A DNA stretch of 34,102 nt from an uncultured Mycoplasmatota bacterium (GTDB lineage: Bacteria > Bacillota_I > Bacilli_A > RF39 > UBA660): assembly GCA_900544625.1 (NCBI GenBank), contig UQVR01000014.1, positions 1 through 34,102 of the forward strand, given 5' to 3'. Positions 8,088 to 15,619 of this stretch are shown piece after piece. The translations under genes and the position numbers were made by a program. Under the pieces are notes generated by a model. The model ran no database searches and was not told the origin of the DNA. It saw only the letters and a list, made by a program, of their open reading frames with translations. Positions within the stretch are counted from its first letter, which is position 1, and each line of letters opens with the position of its first letter.

Positions 8088-9320
8088 TTAATAATTAAAA
8101 AAATATCTTTTGCGTGTTAGTTTTCTTTTTTGTTTTTCAGCAAATTCATAAGGACTTGTTTTTAATGTTCTTTTCATATCTACATTGGATTTTGGTTCTA
8201 CAGCAGTTATTATTTGTCTTAAAGTTTCTGTAGAAATATTTCTTTTTCCAAGTTCTTTAATGGTTTCGTATAATTCATGTAAATTTTGATCAGTTTGTGG
8301 TAGCCCTAAATAGCTAAATATTCTATCTGCTACTTTAAATGCTAATTCTGTTTCATTATCAATAATTAGTTTGTTTGTTGGTCCTTCGAATATTTTTAAT
8401 AAAGCATAGTATGAACAATTTAAGTTTGTATTTAATTCTTCTTGTTCTTTTTCTTCTTTTTCCATATTCATTGGTACTAAAAAGTGCGTTATGTCATTTT
8501 TGTATTTTTTATCTCTCTGATTTTCTTTGCAATCCCAGGTTGGATCAATAGCAAATATCCCTAATATATTATATTTTGAATCATTTAAATAAACAGCGAT
8601 TGTTTCATGTCCAACTTTTCCTTTTTGCTTAGGAACCCACACGATTTTTTCTGCAGGTATTTCTAATAAATCGCATAAACAAAGTAAATAATTTGCAAAA
8701 CCCGCACATACAATTTTATCTGATTTTAAAACTTCAGATAGGCTTCTGCTTTTACATTTATCTTCATTTTTATCTTCATCTTTAAAAACTCTAGATTTTA
8801 CTATGTTATAAGCAAAATAAAGACTTTCCACTGGCGAATATTCTTTTTCTTTTGCTTTTTTAATGCAAGTTAAAAGTTGTTCATACATTGTTAATAGATT
8901 TTTTAATGACATTTCTTTTCCCTCGTTGTATTTATCAAAGAAAATAACATTTTCATGTATTAATGAATTTTTTAAAATTGCAAAAGTTTCTTTAAATGAT
9001 AACTTTGTTAAATTTAAATATATTTTTCTTCTGTTTTTTATTGTAGTAGTTGGTAAGTCATCAATTGTTTTTAATTCAAAGTGAGGGGGTGCTTCTAAAA
9101 TTGCTTTTTTTAATTCTGAAGGTGTAAAGACTTTATTTATTTTTTCAGATACAACACTTTCTAATGAGGCAATGTTTGTTAATGTTAATGATTGCATATA
9201 AGATAGATATTCTTCTTCACTTTTAAAAACCAATCTTAAAATATTACTATTTTCATAGTAATGAGCAAGATTATTTATATATACTTTTCTTTTTGAGATT
9301 ATTATATCAACTTTTAACAT
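8088..9320 (-). CDS. Transglutaminase-fold (papain-like) protein of unknown role
   Basis: This 410-residue protein has no signal peptide or clear membrane segment, so it is probably cytoplasmic. The centre fits a transglutaminase-like core: Cys205 in KIVCAGFANYLLCLCDLL, His238 in VGHETIAVY, and Asp259 in AIDPTWDC, the Cys-His-Asp order of the family. The N-terminal 140 residues match nothing I recognise. The C-terminal 110 residues are charged, with LHELYETIKELGKRNISTETLRQII looking like a helical bundle. Members may be proteases, cross-linkers or inactive binders; no substrate can be named. The start has AAAGGGG upstream and a TTGACA promoter. It is alone on this strand, between the arginine operon and glycolytic genes, and shows no functional link to either. 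Confidence 0.75.
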   Translation of the reverse strand: MLKVDIIISKRKVYINNLAHYYENSNILRLVFKSEEEYLSYMQSLTLTNIASLESVVSEKINKVFTPSELKKAILEAPPHFELKTIDDLPTTTIKNRRKIYLNLTKLSFKETFAILKNSLIHENVIFFDKYNEGKEMSLKNLLTMYEQLLTCIKKAKEKEYSPVESLYFAYNIVKSRVFKDEDKNEDKCKSRSLSEVLKSDKIVCAGFANYLLCLCDLLEIPAEKIVWVPKQKGKVGHETIAVYLNDSKYNILGIFAIDPTWDCKENQRDKKYKNDITHFLVPMNMEKEEKEQEELNTNLNCSYYALLKIFEGPTNKLIIDNETELAFKVADRIFSYLGLPQTDQNLHELYETIKELGKRNISTETLRQIITAVEPKSNVDMKRTLKTSPYEFAEKQKRKLTRKRYFFNY

Positions 9321-9344
9321 ATAAACCCCTTTCTTTAGGCAGTT

Positions 9345-9373
9345 ATATTATCATTTTTACATCTTTTTGTCAA
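9345..9373 (-). promoter_or_regulatory. Promoter of the transglutaminase-fold gene
   Basis: On the minus strand a perfect TTGACA (plus 9368-9373) is followed after 17 bases by TAATAT (plus 9345-9350). It is back to back with the pgk promoter. Confidence 0.6.
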
Positions 9374-9389
9374 ATATTAATGATTAAAA

Positions 9390-9419
9390 TTGAATAGTGA
9401 TGTATATTAGTGCTAAAAT
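9390..9419 (+). promoter_or_regulatory. Promoter of pgk-tpiA
   Basis: TTGAAT (9390-9395), an 18-base spacer, and TAAAAT (9414-9419) preceded by TGC as an extended -10. An AGGTGAT ribosome binding site follows, then the pgk ATG at 9439. Confidence 0.55.
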
Positions 9420-9438
9420 AATAATAGGTGATTAGTTT

Positions 9439-10563
9439 ATGAAAACAATAAAAGATATTGATTTAAAAAATAAGAAAGTTGTAATAAGGGTTGATTACAA
9501 TGTACCTATGGAAAATGGTATCATAAAAGATTCTTCTAAGATTAAGAAAAGTTTAAGGAGTATAAATTATTTGTTAGAAAATAATTGTAGAGTAGTAATA
9601 TTAAGTCATTTTGGAAGAATAAAGAGTGAAGAAGATAAAGCTAAGAATAGTTTGAAAATAGTAGCAAAAGAACTTGCTAATTTATTGGGTAAAAATGTAA
9701 AATTTTTAGATAATTGTTATGGTGATAAAGTAAAAAATATTGTTGATAATTGTGGGTTAGGTGAAGTAATATTACTTGAAAATACTAGATTTATGGATAT
9801 TTATGACAAGAAGGAAAGTGGAAATGATTTAGCTTTAGCAGAATATTGGGCTAGTCTAGGTGAAGTATATATTAATGATGCTTTTGGATCAATGCATAGA
9901 GCTCATGCATCCACTGCTGGTATAGCTAAATTCTTACCTCATGCTATTGGTTTTTTAGTTATGGATGAGTTAGAACATTTAAATATATTAATTCATAATA
10001 CTCCACATCCATTTACGGTATTTATGGGGGGGGCTAAAGTTGATGATAAACTACCTATTATTAAATCTTTGATTGAAAGATGTGATTATTTACTAGTGGG
10101 TGGTGGTATTGCTAACTCATTTTTAAAAGCAAAAGGTGCCGATATAGGTAATAGTATTGCCACTAGTGATGAAGGAATATTAAATGAATTAAAGAAATTG
10201 ATGGACGAATACAAAGGTAAAATAGTATTGCCGGTTGATTTTACAATTGATGATGGAATTATATATGATGTTGGTAACAAGAGCATTGAAGTATATAAAA
10301 AGTATATTGATAAATCTGAAATAATTTTTGTGAATGGAACTTGTGGTAAATTTGAAGATGAAAGATTTATGGAAGGAACAAGTAATCTATTTAAGATTTT
10401 AAAGGACTCTGGGAAGAAAGTTATTGTAGGCGGCGGAGATACTGCATCAGCATGTATTAAGTTTGGGTTTAAGGATAGTTTTGACTTTATATCTAGTGGT
10501 GGTGGAGCAACATTAGAATATATAGCAGATGGAACATTAAAAGCATTAGAATGGATGGAATAA
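9439..10563 (+). CDS. pgk: Phosphoglycerate kinase, divergent form
   Basis: This enzyme makes ATP and 3-phosphoglycerate from 1,3-bisphosphoglycerate in glycolysis. At 374 aa it is about 20 residues shorter than usual. Recognisable blocks run in order: RVDYNVP, SHFGRIK, LLENTRF, NDAFGSMHRAHAS, GGAKVDDKL, GGGDTASA and SSGGGATLEY. Several normally invariant positions differ. The DTRI-type segment that carries the catalytic arginine reads SSKI, putting Lys where Arg is expected. The WNGPMGVFE block is VNGTCGKFE (298-306). Other binding arginines (HFGR, ENTRF, HRAHAS) are kept. It is probably an active but fast-evolving PGK; a second, standard PGK elsewhere in the genome cannot be excluded. One base separates it from tpiA. 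Confidence 0.88.
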   Translation: MKTIKDIDLKNKKVVIRVDYNVPMENGIIKDSSKIKKSLRSINYLLENNCRVVILSHFGRIKSEEDKAKNSLKIVAKELANLLGKNVKFLDNCYGDKVKNIVDNCGLGEVILLENTRFMDIYDKKESGNDLALAEYWASLGEVYINDAFGSMHRAHASTAGIAKFLPHAIGFLVMDELEHLNILIHNTPHPFTVFMGGAKVDDKLPIIKSLIERCDYLLVGGGIANSFLKAKGADIGNSIATSDEGILNELKKLMDEYKGKIVLPVDFTIDDGIIYDVGNKSIEVYKKYIDKSEIIFVNGTCGKFEDERFMEGTSNLFKILKDSGKKVIVGGGDTASACIKFGFKDSFDFISSGGGATLEYIADGTLKALEWME

Positions 10564-10564
10564 A

Positions 10565-11275
10565 ATGAAGTATCTAGTTTGTAATTTTAAAAATAAATTA
10601 CTTAAAGATGAAATAATAAAATATAATAATAGTTTAGGTAATATAGAAACTAAAGTTAAATTGGTTTTATGTCCACCTTCTATATACTTATCATTGTTTG
10701 ATAAGTGTGGTTATGAGTTGGGAGTTCAAGATATTAGTTCTTTTTCGGATAGAACTATTACTGGAGAAATTGAAGCTAGTCAAGTAAAGAGTCTAGGGGC
10801 AACATATGTTATTATTGGACATAGCGAAAGAAGAATATATAAACATGAAATAAATATAGATTTTATAAATAAGATAAATAACGCTATAGAAAATAATCTT
10901 AATGTTATATATTGTATTGGAGAAACATTAAGTGAAAAAGAAAATGGAAGTACATTTGAAATACTTGAAAAAGAAATAAGTGAAGTATTAAATAATGTAG
11001 AATTAAAAAATATTATGATTGCTTATGAACCTGTGTGGGCGATTGGTACAGGTAAAGTTCCTGAAGTATCGGAAATAAATGAAAATATAAGTTTTATAAA
11101 TGATATAATTTATGAAAAATATGAAACTAAATTAGATATACTTTATGGTGGAAGTGTTAATGATGAAAATATTGAAGAGTTATCTAGTATTAAAGGTTTA
11201 ACTGGTTTTTTAGTTGGTGGATCATCATTGGATGTTAATAAGGTTAAAAATATGATTTTAGAAATGGAGAAGTAA
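10565..11275 (+). CDS. tpiA: Triosephosphate isomerase
   Basis: Triosephosphate isomerase (236 aa, slightly short) interconverts dihydroxyacetone phosphate and glyceraldehyde 3-phosphate. The catalytic set is visible: N and K in CNFKNK near the N-terminus (commonly NWKMN), His in IIGHSERR, Glu in AYEPVWAIGTG, then ILYGGSVN and the phosphate-binding VGGSSL at the C-terminal end. The protein is as divergent as the PGK before it. It starts directly after the pgk stop, so the two are certainly co-transcribed. A small hairpin terminator overlaps its stop codon. Confidence 0.93.
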   Translation: MKYLVCNFKNKLLKDEIIKYNNSLGNIETKVKLVLCPPSIYLSLFDKCGYELGVQDISSFSDRTITGEIEASQVKSLGATYVIIGHSERRIYKHEINIDFINKINNAIENNLNVIYCIGETLSEKENGSTFEILEKEISEVLNNVELKNIMIAYEPVWAIGTGKVPEVSEINENISFINDIIYEKYETKLDILYGGSVNDENIEELSSIKGLTGFLVGGSSLDVNKVKNMILEMEK

Positions 11276-11288
11276 TTCTTCTTTTTTT
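11268..11288 (+). terminator. Terminator overlapping the tpiA stop codon
   Basis: AGAAG (11268-11272) pairs with CTTCT (11278-11282), with the TAA stop in the loop, followed by seven T. The stem is short, so termination may be partial. Confidence 0.55.
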
Positions 11289-11314
11289 GAAAATAAATGA
11301 TTTTCGGTAAAAAA

Positions 11315-11388
11315 TGTCAAGAGTTTACAACGGTTGACAACATTCGACAAAAGTTTTTGTAGCATTTTAACTTTTAGTGACTTATAAT
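11315..11388 (+). promoter_or_regulatory. spo0A promoter region with candidate 0A boxes
   Basis: TATAAT at 11383-11388 is a likely -10. Upstream is a perfect reverse-orientation 0A box (TTCGACA, 11343-11349; consensus TGTCGAA read on the minus strand). A 5-of-7 match lies exactly 10 bp before it in the same orientation (GTTGACA, 11333-11339), and another 5-of-7 match on the plus strand (TGTCAAG, 11315-11321). Tandem boxes one helical turn apart are how Spo0A dimers bind, so autoregulation is likely. Confidence 0.6.
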
Positions 11389-11437
11389 GGAGATGTAGGG
11401 AAGAAATATTTATACTTTGAAAGGAAAAAGAAACACA

Positions 11438-12202
11438 ATGAATAAACAAGTTAAGGTGGTTGTCGTAGATGATAACGAAGCAGTGATAAGAAGTGTTAAG
11501 GAGTACTTTAGAAATAGTGAAATAATTTCTGTTATCGGGGGTTTTACTAATGGAAAGGACGCTTTAAATTATTTATTACAAAATCCGGATCAATATGATC
11601 TGTTAATGTTAGATTTGATACTAACACAATTTGATGGAATTAGAATTTTAGAAGAATTAAAAAATCATAATATAAATAAGAAAATAATGGTTTTATCAAG
11701 TTTTAAGGACGATTTTACTATGAGAAGGGTTCAAGCTTTGGGAGCAAATTATTTTATGCTTAAACCAGTAGATATGGATATTGTTAATAGTAGAATTATG
11801 GATTTAGTTTCCCATAAAGATGAAATGAATCTTGTTAAAGCCAATAAGATAGAAATAGAAGTAAGTACATTGTTACATGATTTAGGTATACCTAGTCATG
11901 TTAGAGGCTACCAATATATAAGAGAAGGAGTTATGTTATTGTATGCTAATGATGGTGTTACATCATTAGTTACTAAAGAAATATATCCGAAGATTGCTAA
12001 TAAATATCAAACTACATCTTCGAGAGTTGAAAGAGCTATTAGACATGCTATTGAAATAAGTTGGACAAGAGGAGATATTAAACTTATGGAAGATATATTT
12101 GGAAATAGTGTGGATTTTGATAGAAGTAGACCAACAAATTCTGAGTTTTTATCAACTTTAGCTGATAGATTTAAATTAAATACTAAAGAATTAATTGCTT
12201 AA
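11438..12202 (+). CDS. spo0A: Sporulation master regulator Spo0A
   Basis: This is a response regulator of 254 residues with both Spo0A domains. The receiver has the acidic pair D11-D12, phosphoacceptor D59 in LLMLDLILTQFDG, and the conserved Lys in FMLKPVD; the usual IMP after the aspartate is ILT. The effector domain is unmistakable: LLHDLGIPSHVRGYQYIREG, then TTSSRVERAIRHAIEISWTR as the recognition region, and RPTNSEFLSTLADR at the end. It binds 0A boxes and switches stationary-phase and sporulation genes. The ATG at 11438 is preferred over an in-frame TTG at 11417, because AAAGGA lies between them. It is monocistronic, between tpiA and gpmI, with its own promoter and terminator. Confidence 0.96.
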   Translation: MNKQVKVVVVDDNEAVIRSVKEYFRNSEIISVIGGFTNGKDALNYLLQNPDQYDLLMLDLILTQFDGIRILEELKNHNINKKIMVLSSFKDDFTMRRVQALGANYFMLKPVDMDIVNSRIMDLVSHKDEMNLVKANKIEIEVSTLLHDLGIPSHVRGYQYIREGVMLLYANDGVTSLVTKEIYPKIANKYQTTSSRVERAIRHAIEISWTRGDIKLMEDIFGNSVDFDRSRPTNSEFLSTLADRFKLNTKELIA

Positions 12203-12229
12203 AGTTCTGTTTTTATGCAGAGCTTTTTT
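12203..12229 (+). terminator. Terminator of spo0A
   Basis: AGTTCTG (12203-12209) pairs with CAGAGCT (12218-12224), with one G-T pair, then a T run. It begins right after the stop codon. Confidence 0.75.
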
Positions 12230-12230
12230 G

Positions 12231-12259
12231 TTGAAATTTAATTTTTGTTGTGCTATTAT
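12231..12259 (+). promoter_or_regulatory. Promoter of gpmI
   Basis: TTGAAA (12231-12236), a 17-base spacer, and TATTAT (12254-12259) with TGC before it as an extended -10. GAAGGTG follows as ribosome binding site. Confidence 0.6.
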
Positions 12260-12276
12260 TTTATTGAAGGTGAAAC

Positions 12277-13776
12277 ATGAAAAAGATATTAACTATTATA
12301 TTAGATGGTTTTGGAATTCGTGATGAAGAAAAAGGAAATGCTATTAAACAAGCTCATATGAATAATTTTAATGAGTTATGGAGTAAATATCCTCATGCTC
12401 TTTTAGGTGCTAGTGAAGAAGCGGTAGGCCTTGCGCCTGGTCAAGCTGGTAATAGTGAAGTTGGTCATATGACTATTGGTGCTGGAAGACTTCTTAAACA
12501 AAATGAAGTATTGGTAAATGATTTTTTGCTATCACCAGATATGGAAAATAAAAATGTCATTAAATTGATTGAAAATAAAGAAAAAGATATACATATTATG
12601 GGACTTTGTAGTGATGGTAATATTCATGCTGGTGTAGATGATTTTGTTAATGTGTATAAATTTTTAGTTAATAATGATTTTAAAAAAATTCATTTTCATT
12701 TAATAACTGATGGTAGGGATACTGGTGTTCATGATGCAATGAAATATATTAATATTATAAAGGATGTTATTAAACAATATGGTGTTGGGGATATTACAAG
12801 TATTTGTGGTAGATTTTATGCAATGGATAGAGATGAAAATTGGGATAGAACAAAAGCATATTATGATTTAGTGACATTAGGTAAAGGCTTGAGCTCAATT
12901 AATATAGAAAAGTCTATAGAAGGTAGTTATGAAAAGGGAATAACAGATGAATTTATAAAGCCTATTATATGTAGTAAGAACACTATTAAAAATGGTGATA
13001 TTATTATGTGGATGAATTATAGAGCTGATAGAGCAAAACAAATATTATCTGCTTTTGCTAATTGGAGTTCTTTTGAAGGCTTTAGTGTTTCTAATATGAA
13101 GGATACTCTTATATTTAGTTTTTTACCTGTTGATAAGAAAATTAAAACTTATAATTTAATTGAACCCACAACTGTTAAAAATTCACTAGGGTTGTATTTA
13201 AGTGAACTTGATTTTACTCAGGCTAGAATTGCTGAAAGTGAAAAGTTTCCTCATGTAACATATTTCTTTGATGGTGGTGTTGATGGCAAGATTAAGGGGT
13301 GTGATAAGTTTCATATTCCATCACCAAGTGTTGCTACATATGATTTAAAACCTGAGATGAGTTGTATTGAAGTTACTAAAAGAGTAGTTTTATCAATGAA
13401 AAATGATTATGATTTTATTTTAGTTAATTTTGCTAATCCTGATATGGTTGGTCATACGGGAGTTATGGAAGCTGCAGTAAATGCCTGTAGCGCTGTTGAT
13501 ATTTGCCTTGGAAAAATACTTGAAAAAGCTGAAGAAAATTTTTATAAAGTTATTATCTTGGCTGATCATGGTAATGCTGATACAATGATTAATGAAGATG
13601 GTAGTGTTTGTACTACTCATACAACTAGTAAAGTGCCATTTATAATTTGCGATGATAAAGTTAAAATAAAAAAAGAAGGAACTTTGGTTAATGTTGCACC
13701 GACGATTTTAGATTATATGGATATAGCAATACCCAAAGAAATGGAAGGAACTGAATCATTAATAATAAAAGATTAG
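12277..13776 (+). CDS. gpmI: 2,3-bisphosphoglycerate-independent phosphoglycerate mutase
   Basis: This manganese-dependent mutase (499 aa) converts 3-phosphoglycerate to 2-phosphoglycerate. It belongs to the alkaline phosphatase superfamily. The metal-binding D10 in ILDGFGIR and the phosphorylated Ser60 in GQAGNSEVGHMTIGAGR are in place. So are ITDGRDTG, GRFYAMDRD, MWMNYRADRAKQ, NFANPDMVGHTG and the late metal site LADHGNADTM with the THTTSKVPF block. The length is close to that of the Bacillus enzyme (about 510 aa). It has its own promoter after spo0A and is followed 10 bases later by a gene of unknown function, probably co-transcribed. In Bacillus the same enzyme is needed for spore formation, so its place beside spo0A may be meaningful or simply historical. 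Confidence 0.96.
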   Translation: MKKILTIILDGFGIRDEEKGNAIKQAHMNNFNELWSKYPHALLGASEEAVGLAPGQAGNSEVGHMTIGAGRLLKQNEVLVNDFLLSPDMENKNVIKLIENKEKDIHIMGLCSDGNIHAGVDDFVNVYKFLVNNDFKKIHFHLITDGRDTGVHDAMKYINIIKDVIKQYGVGDITSICGRFYAMDRDENWDRTKAYYDLVTLGKGLSSINIEKSIEGSYEKGITDEFIKPIICSKNTIKNGDIIMWMNYRADRAKQILSAFANWSSFEGFSVSNMKDTLIFSFLPVDKKIKTYNLIEPTTVKNSLGLYLSELDFTQARIAESEKFPHVTYFFDGGVDGKIKGCDKFHIPSPSVATYDLKPEMSCIEVTKRVVLSMKNDYDFILVNFANPDMVGHTGVMEAAVNACSAVDICLGKILEKAEENFYKVIILADHGNADTMINEDGSVCTTHTTSKVPFIICDDKVKIKKEGTLVNVAPTILDYMDIAIPKEMEGTESLIIKD

Positions 13777-13786
13777 GAGGTTTTTT

Positions 13787-14308
13787 ATGTATTATTATAG
13801 TGTTGATGGAAATGAAATTTTAAAGTATGAGATTAGTTTTGACTTGGAAAAAGTAAAAGAATTACAAGAAAATTTGTTTAGGGATTGTAGTATCAAAAGA
13901 GCTGGAAGTTATTTATGTTATGGAATTCCTAGACGTAATCCTTTGACAATTTATAATAAGTTTGAATTTAAACAAGTTGGTGTTCAAGAGGATTTTTATG
14001 GGGATAGAGAAATATATCAAGTTGATTATGTTGAAATTGTAAAACCAAAATTATATAACTTAATTGATGAAATAATTGCTGGTAATGTAGAAGCTTTAAA
14101 AGATGTTGTTTTGTATGCTGCTAAAAAGCCCGATGATAAAAATACTAGAGATATAAATTACTATTACTATACTCTTCAAAGAATGTTTAAAATGAGATTG
14201 GTTGAAACTTTAGATGTTTCTATATATAATAAGGTTAGAGAATTTTTGGGCGATGAAAAAATAAAATGTAATGATTTAAAACTAGTTCTTAACAAAAAAA
14301 ATAATTAA
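13787..14308 (+). CDS. Unknown 173-residue protein downstream of gpmI
   Basis: I do not recognise a family. The protein is soluble-looking, charged and rich in Tyr, Lys and Asp, with no signal peptide or membrane segment. The N-terminal half contains YYYSVDGNEILKYEISFDLE, suggesting beta strands, and SYLCYGIPRRNPLT. The C-terminal half looks helical. The coding pattern matches its neighbours. AGGAGG stands 6 bases before the ATG and only 10 bases separate it from gpmI, so it is likely in the same operon. A strong terminator overlaps its last codons. It is a lineage-specific candidate of unknown role. Confidence 0.7.
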   Translation: MYYYSVDGNEILKYEISFDLEKVKELQENLFRDCSIKRAGSYLCYGIPRRNPLTIYNKFEFKQVGVQEDFYGDREIYQVDYVEIVKPKLYNLIDEIIAGNVEALKDVVLYAAKKPDDKNTRDINYYYYTLQRMFKMRLVETLDVSIYNKVREFLGDEKIKCNDLKLVLNKKNN

Positions 14309-14319
14309 GAACTTTTTTT
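14284..14319 (+). terminator. Terminator of the gpmI operon
   Basis: AGTTCTTAA (14284-14292) pairs perfectly with TTAAGAACT (14305-14313), followed by seven T. The left arm lies inside the last codons of the preceding gene. Confidence 0.85.
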
Positions 14320-14355
14320 GTTTATGAAAAAGTTTTGAAAATTGCACTTTTTTGC

Positions 14356-14385
14356 TTGATTTTTCATAGAATTTAATGTTATAAT
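14356..14385 (+). promoter_or_regulatory. Promoter of the S10-spc-alpha operon
   Basis: TTGATT (14356-14361), an 18-base spacer and TATAAT (14380-14385) preceded by TGT as an extended -10. Transcription would start near 14392, giving a leader of about 125 bases. It is the only clear promoter before the run of ribosomal genes. Confidence 0.75.
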
Positions 14386-14388
14386 TAT

Positions 14389-14517
14389 AGTCGTATGACT
14401 GCGGAGATGTGCGAGGTTACCGATACACTAGGATGAGTTGGTAGTAAAATAGCGTGATTGGAGAACTTGTACGGAGTATGTCTATACTAGATATAGGCGA
14501 AAGGAGGACATGAAATA
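14389..14517 (+). ncRNA. Structured 5' leader of the S10 operon (candidate)
   Basis: This untranslated stretch is richer in G than its surroundings and contains several small stems. AGTC/GACT (14389-14400) frames GTAT. TACC (14418-14421) can pair with GGTA (14440-14443), enclosing ACT/AGT (14427-14429 with 14436-14438). AGTAT/ATACT (14475-14488) frames GTCT. AAGGAGGA follows at 14501-14508. It could host autogenous control by an operon-encoded protein such as L4, as in other bacteria, but I cannot assign it to a known leader family with certainty. Confidence 0.5.
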
Positions 14518-14826
14518 ATGTCAAAAGATAAAGTTAGAATTAATTTGAAAGCATATGATCATCAATTACTTGATGTTGCTGCTGGAAAAATTGTTGAAAC
14601 TGTTAAAAGAACTGGCGGCGAAATTTCTGGACCTGTTCCACTACCAACAGAAATTGAAAAAGTTACAGTATTAAGAGCAGTTCACAAATATAAAGATGCA
14701 AGGGAACAATTCGAAAGAAGAACTCATAAGAGACTTATCGATATTAAAAACCCAAGCAAAGAAACTGTTGATGCATTACAACACTTAGACATACCTAGTG
14801 GTGTTGATGTAAATATCAAATTATAA
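14518..14826 (+). CDS. rpsJ: 30S ribosomal protein S10
   Basis: S10 (102 aa) is part of the 30S head and, as NusE, also takes part in transcription antitermination. The sequence is full length and typical: RINLKAYDHQLLDVAAGKIVETV, then GPVPLPTE, RTHKRLIDI and the C-terminal block LQHLDIPSGVDVNIKL. It is the first gene after the leader, with AAGGAGGA 9 bases upstream of the ATG. It opens the long ribosomal operon, which from here to rplQ has almost no gaps, so all the genes are likely co-transcribed. Confidence 0.98.
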   Translation: MSKDKVRINLKAYDHQLLDVAAGKIVETVKRTGGEISGPVPLPTEIEKVTVLRAVHKYKDAREQFERRTHKRLIDIKNPSKETVDALQHLDIPSGVDVNIKL

Positions 14827-14846
14827 GAAAAGGAAGGAAGAAAATT

Positions 14847-15596
14847 ATGAAAGGAATCTTAGGACGCAAAGTTGGAATGACTCAAGTATTTACTAAGGAA
14901 GGTAAGTTAATTCCTGTTACAGTTATTGAAACTGAACCTAACGTAGTAATGCAAGTTAAAACTGTTGAAAATAATGGTTATAACGCAATTCAACTTGGTG
15001 TATTCGAAAAGAAAGAAAAACAAGCAACTAGACCAGAAATGGGAAATGCTAAAAAAGCAAATACTACTCCTAAGCGCTACTTAAAAGAAATAAGAGATGT
15101 AGAATCAACTTATAATATTGGTGATACAATTTCTGCTTCAGTATTTAGCGTTGGAGAAATTGTTGATGTAACAGGTACAACAAAAGGGAAAGGTTTCCAA
15201 GGTGTTATTAAACGTCATAACCAATCTCGTGGACCAATGACTCATGGTTCTCATTATCACAGAAGACCAGGTTCACTTGGTACTATGTTACCAAAAAGAG
15301 TTTTGAAGGGTAAAAAATTAGCTGGACACATGGGTGTTGATTCAGTTACTATTCAAAACTTAGAAATCATCGAAGTAAACGATGCAGAAAACTATATTTT
15401 AGTTAGTGGAAATGTTCCAGGTGCAAAAAATTCTTTAGTATTAATTAAGACTGCTGTTAAAAATAGCAGAAAGGAAGATCCAAAAGAAATTTTAACTTTT
15501 GTAGAAGAAACTGTTGTTGATGAAGTTGTTGAGACTCCAGAAGTGGTAGAAGAAGTAAAAGATACTAAAGAAGAAACTAAGGAAGAAAGTAAGTAA
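14847..15596 (+). CDS. rplC: 50S ribosomal protein L3 with acidic C-terminal tail
   Basis: L3 (249 aa) helps form the peptidyl transferase region of the 50S subunit. The core is normal: GILGRKVGMTQVF at the start, VTGTTKGKGFQGVIKRH in the central extension, HGSHYHRRPGS and GHMGVDSVTIQNL. After about residue 210 there is an extra acidic tail of roughly 30 residues made of Glu, Val, Asp, Lys and Thr, which most L3 proteins (about 210 aa) lack. The tail is low-complexity and probably disordered. AAGGAAGG precedes the ATG. Confidence 0.98.
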   Translation: MKGILGRKVGMTQVFTKEGKLIPVTVIETEPNVVMQVKTVENNGYNAIQLGVFEKKEKQATRPEMGNAKKANTTPKRYLKEIRDVESTYNIGDTISASVFSVGEIVDVTGTTKGKGFQGVIKRHNQSRGPMTHGSHYHRRPGSLGTMLPKRVLKGKKLAGHMGVDSVTIQNLEIIEVNDAENYILVSGNVPGAKNSLVLIKTAVKNSRKEDPKEILTFVEETVVDEVVETPEVVEEVKDTKEETKEESK

Positions 15597-15619
15597 TACT
15601 TGCTTAGAAAGGAATTAAA

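Noticed and set aside
14392..14517. T-box or metabolite riboswitch before rpsJ
   Set aside because: There is no T-box motif, no known riboswitch core and no leader terminator; a ribosomal-protein leader fits better.
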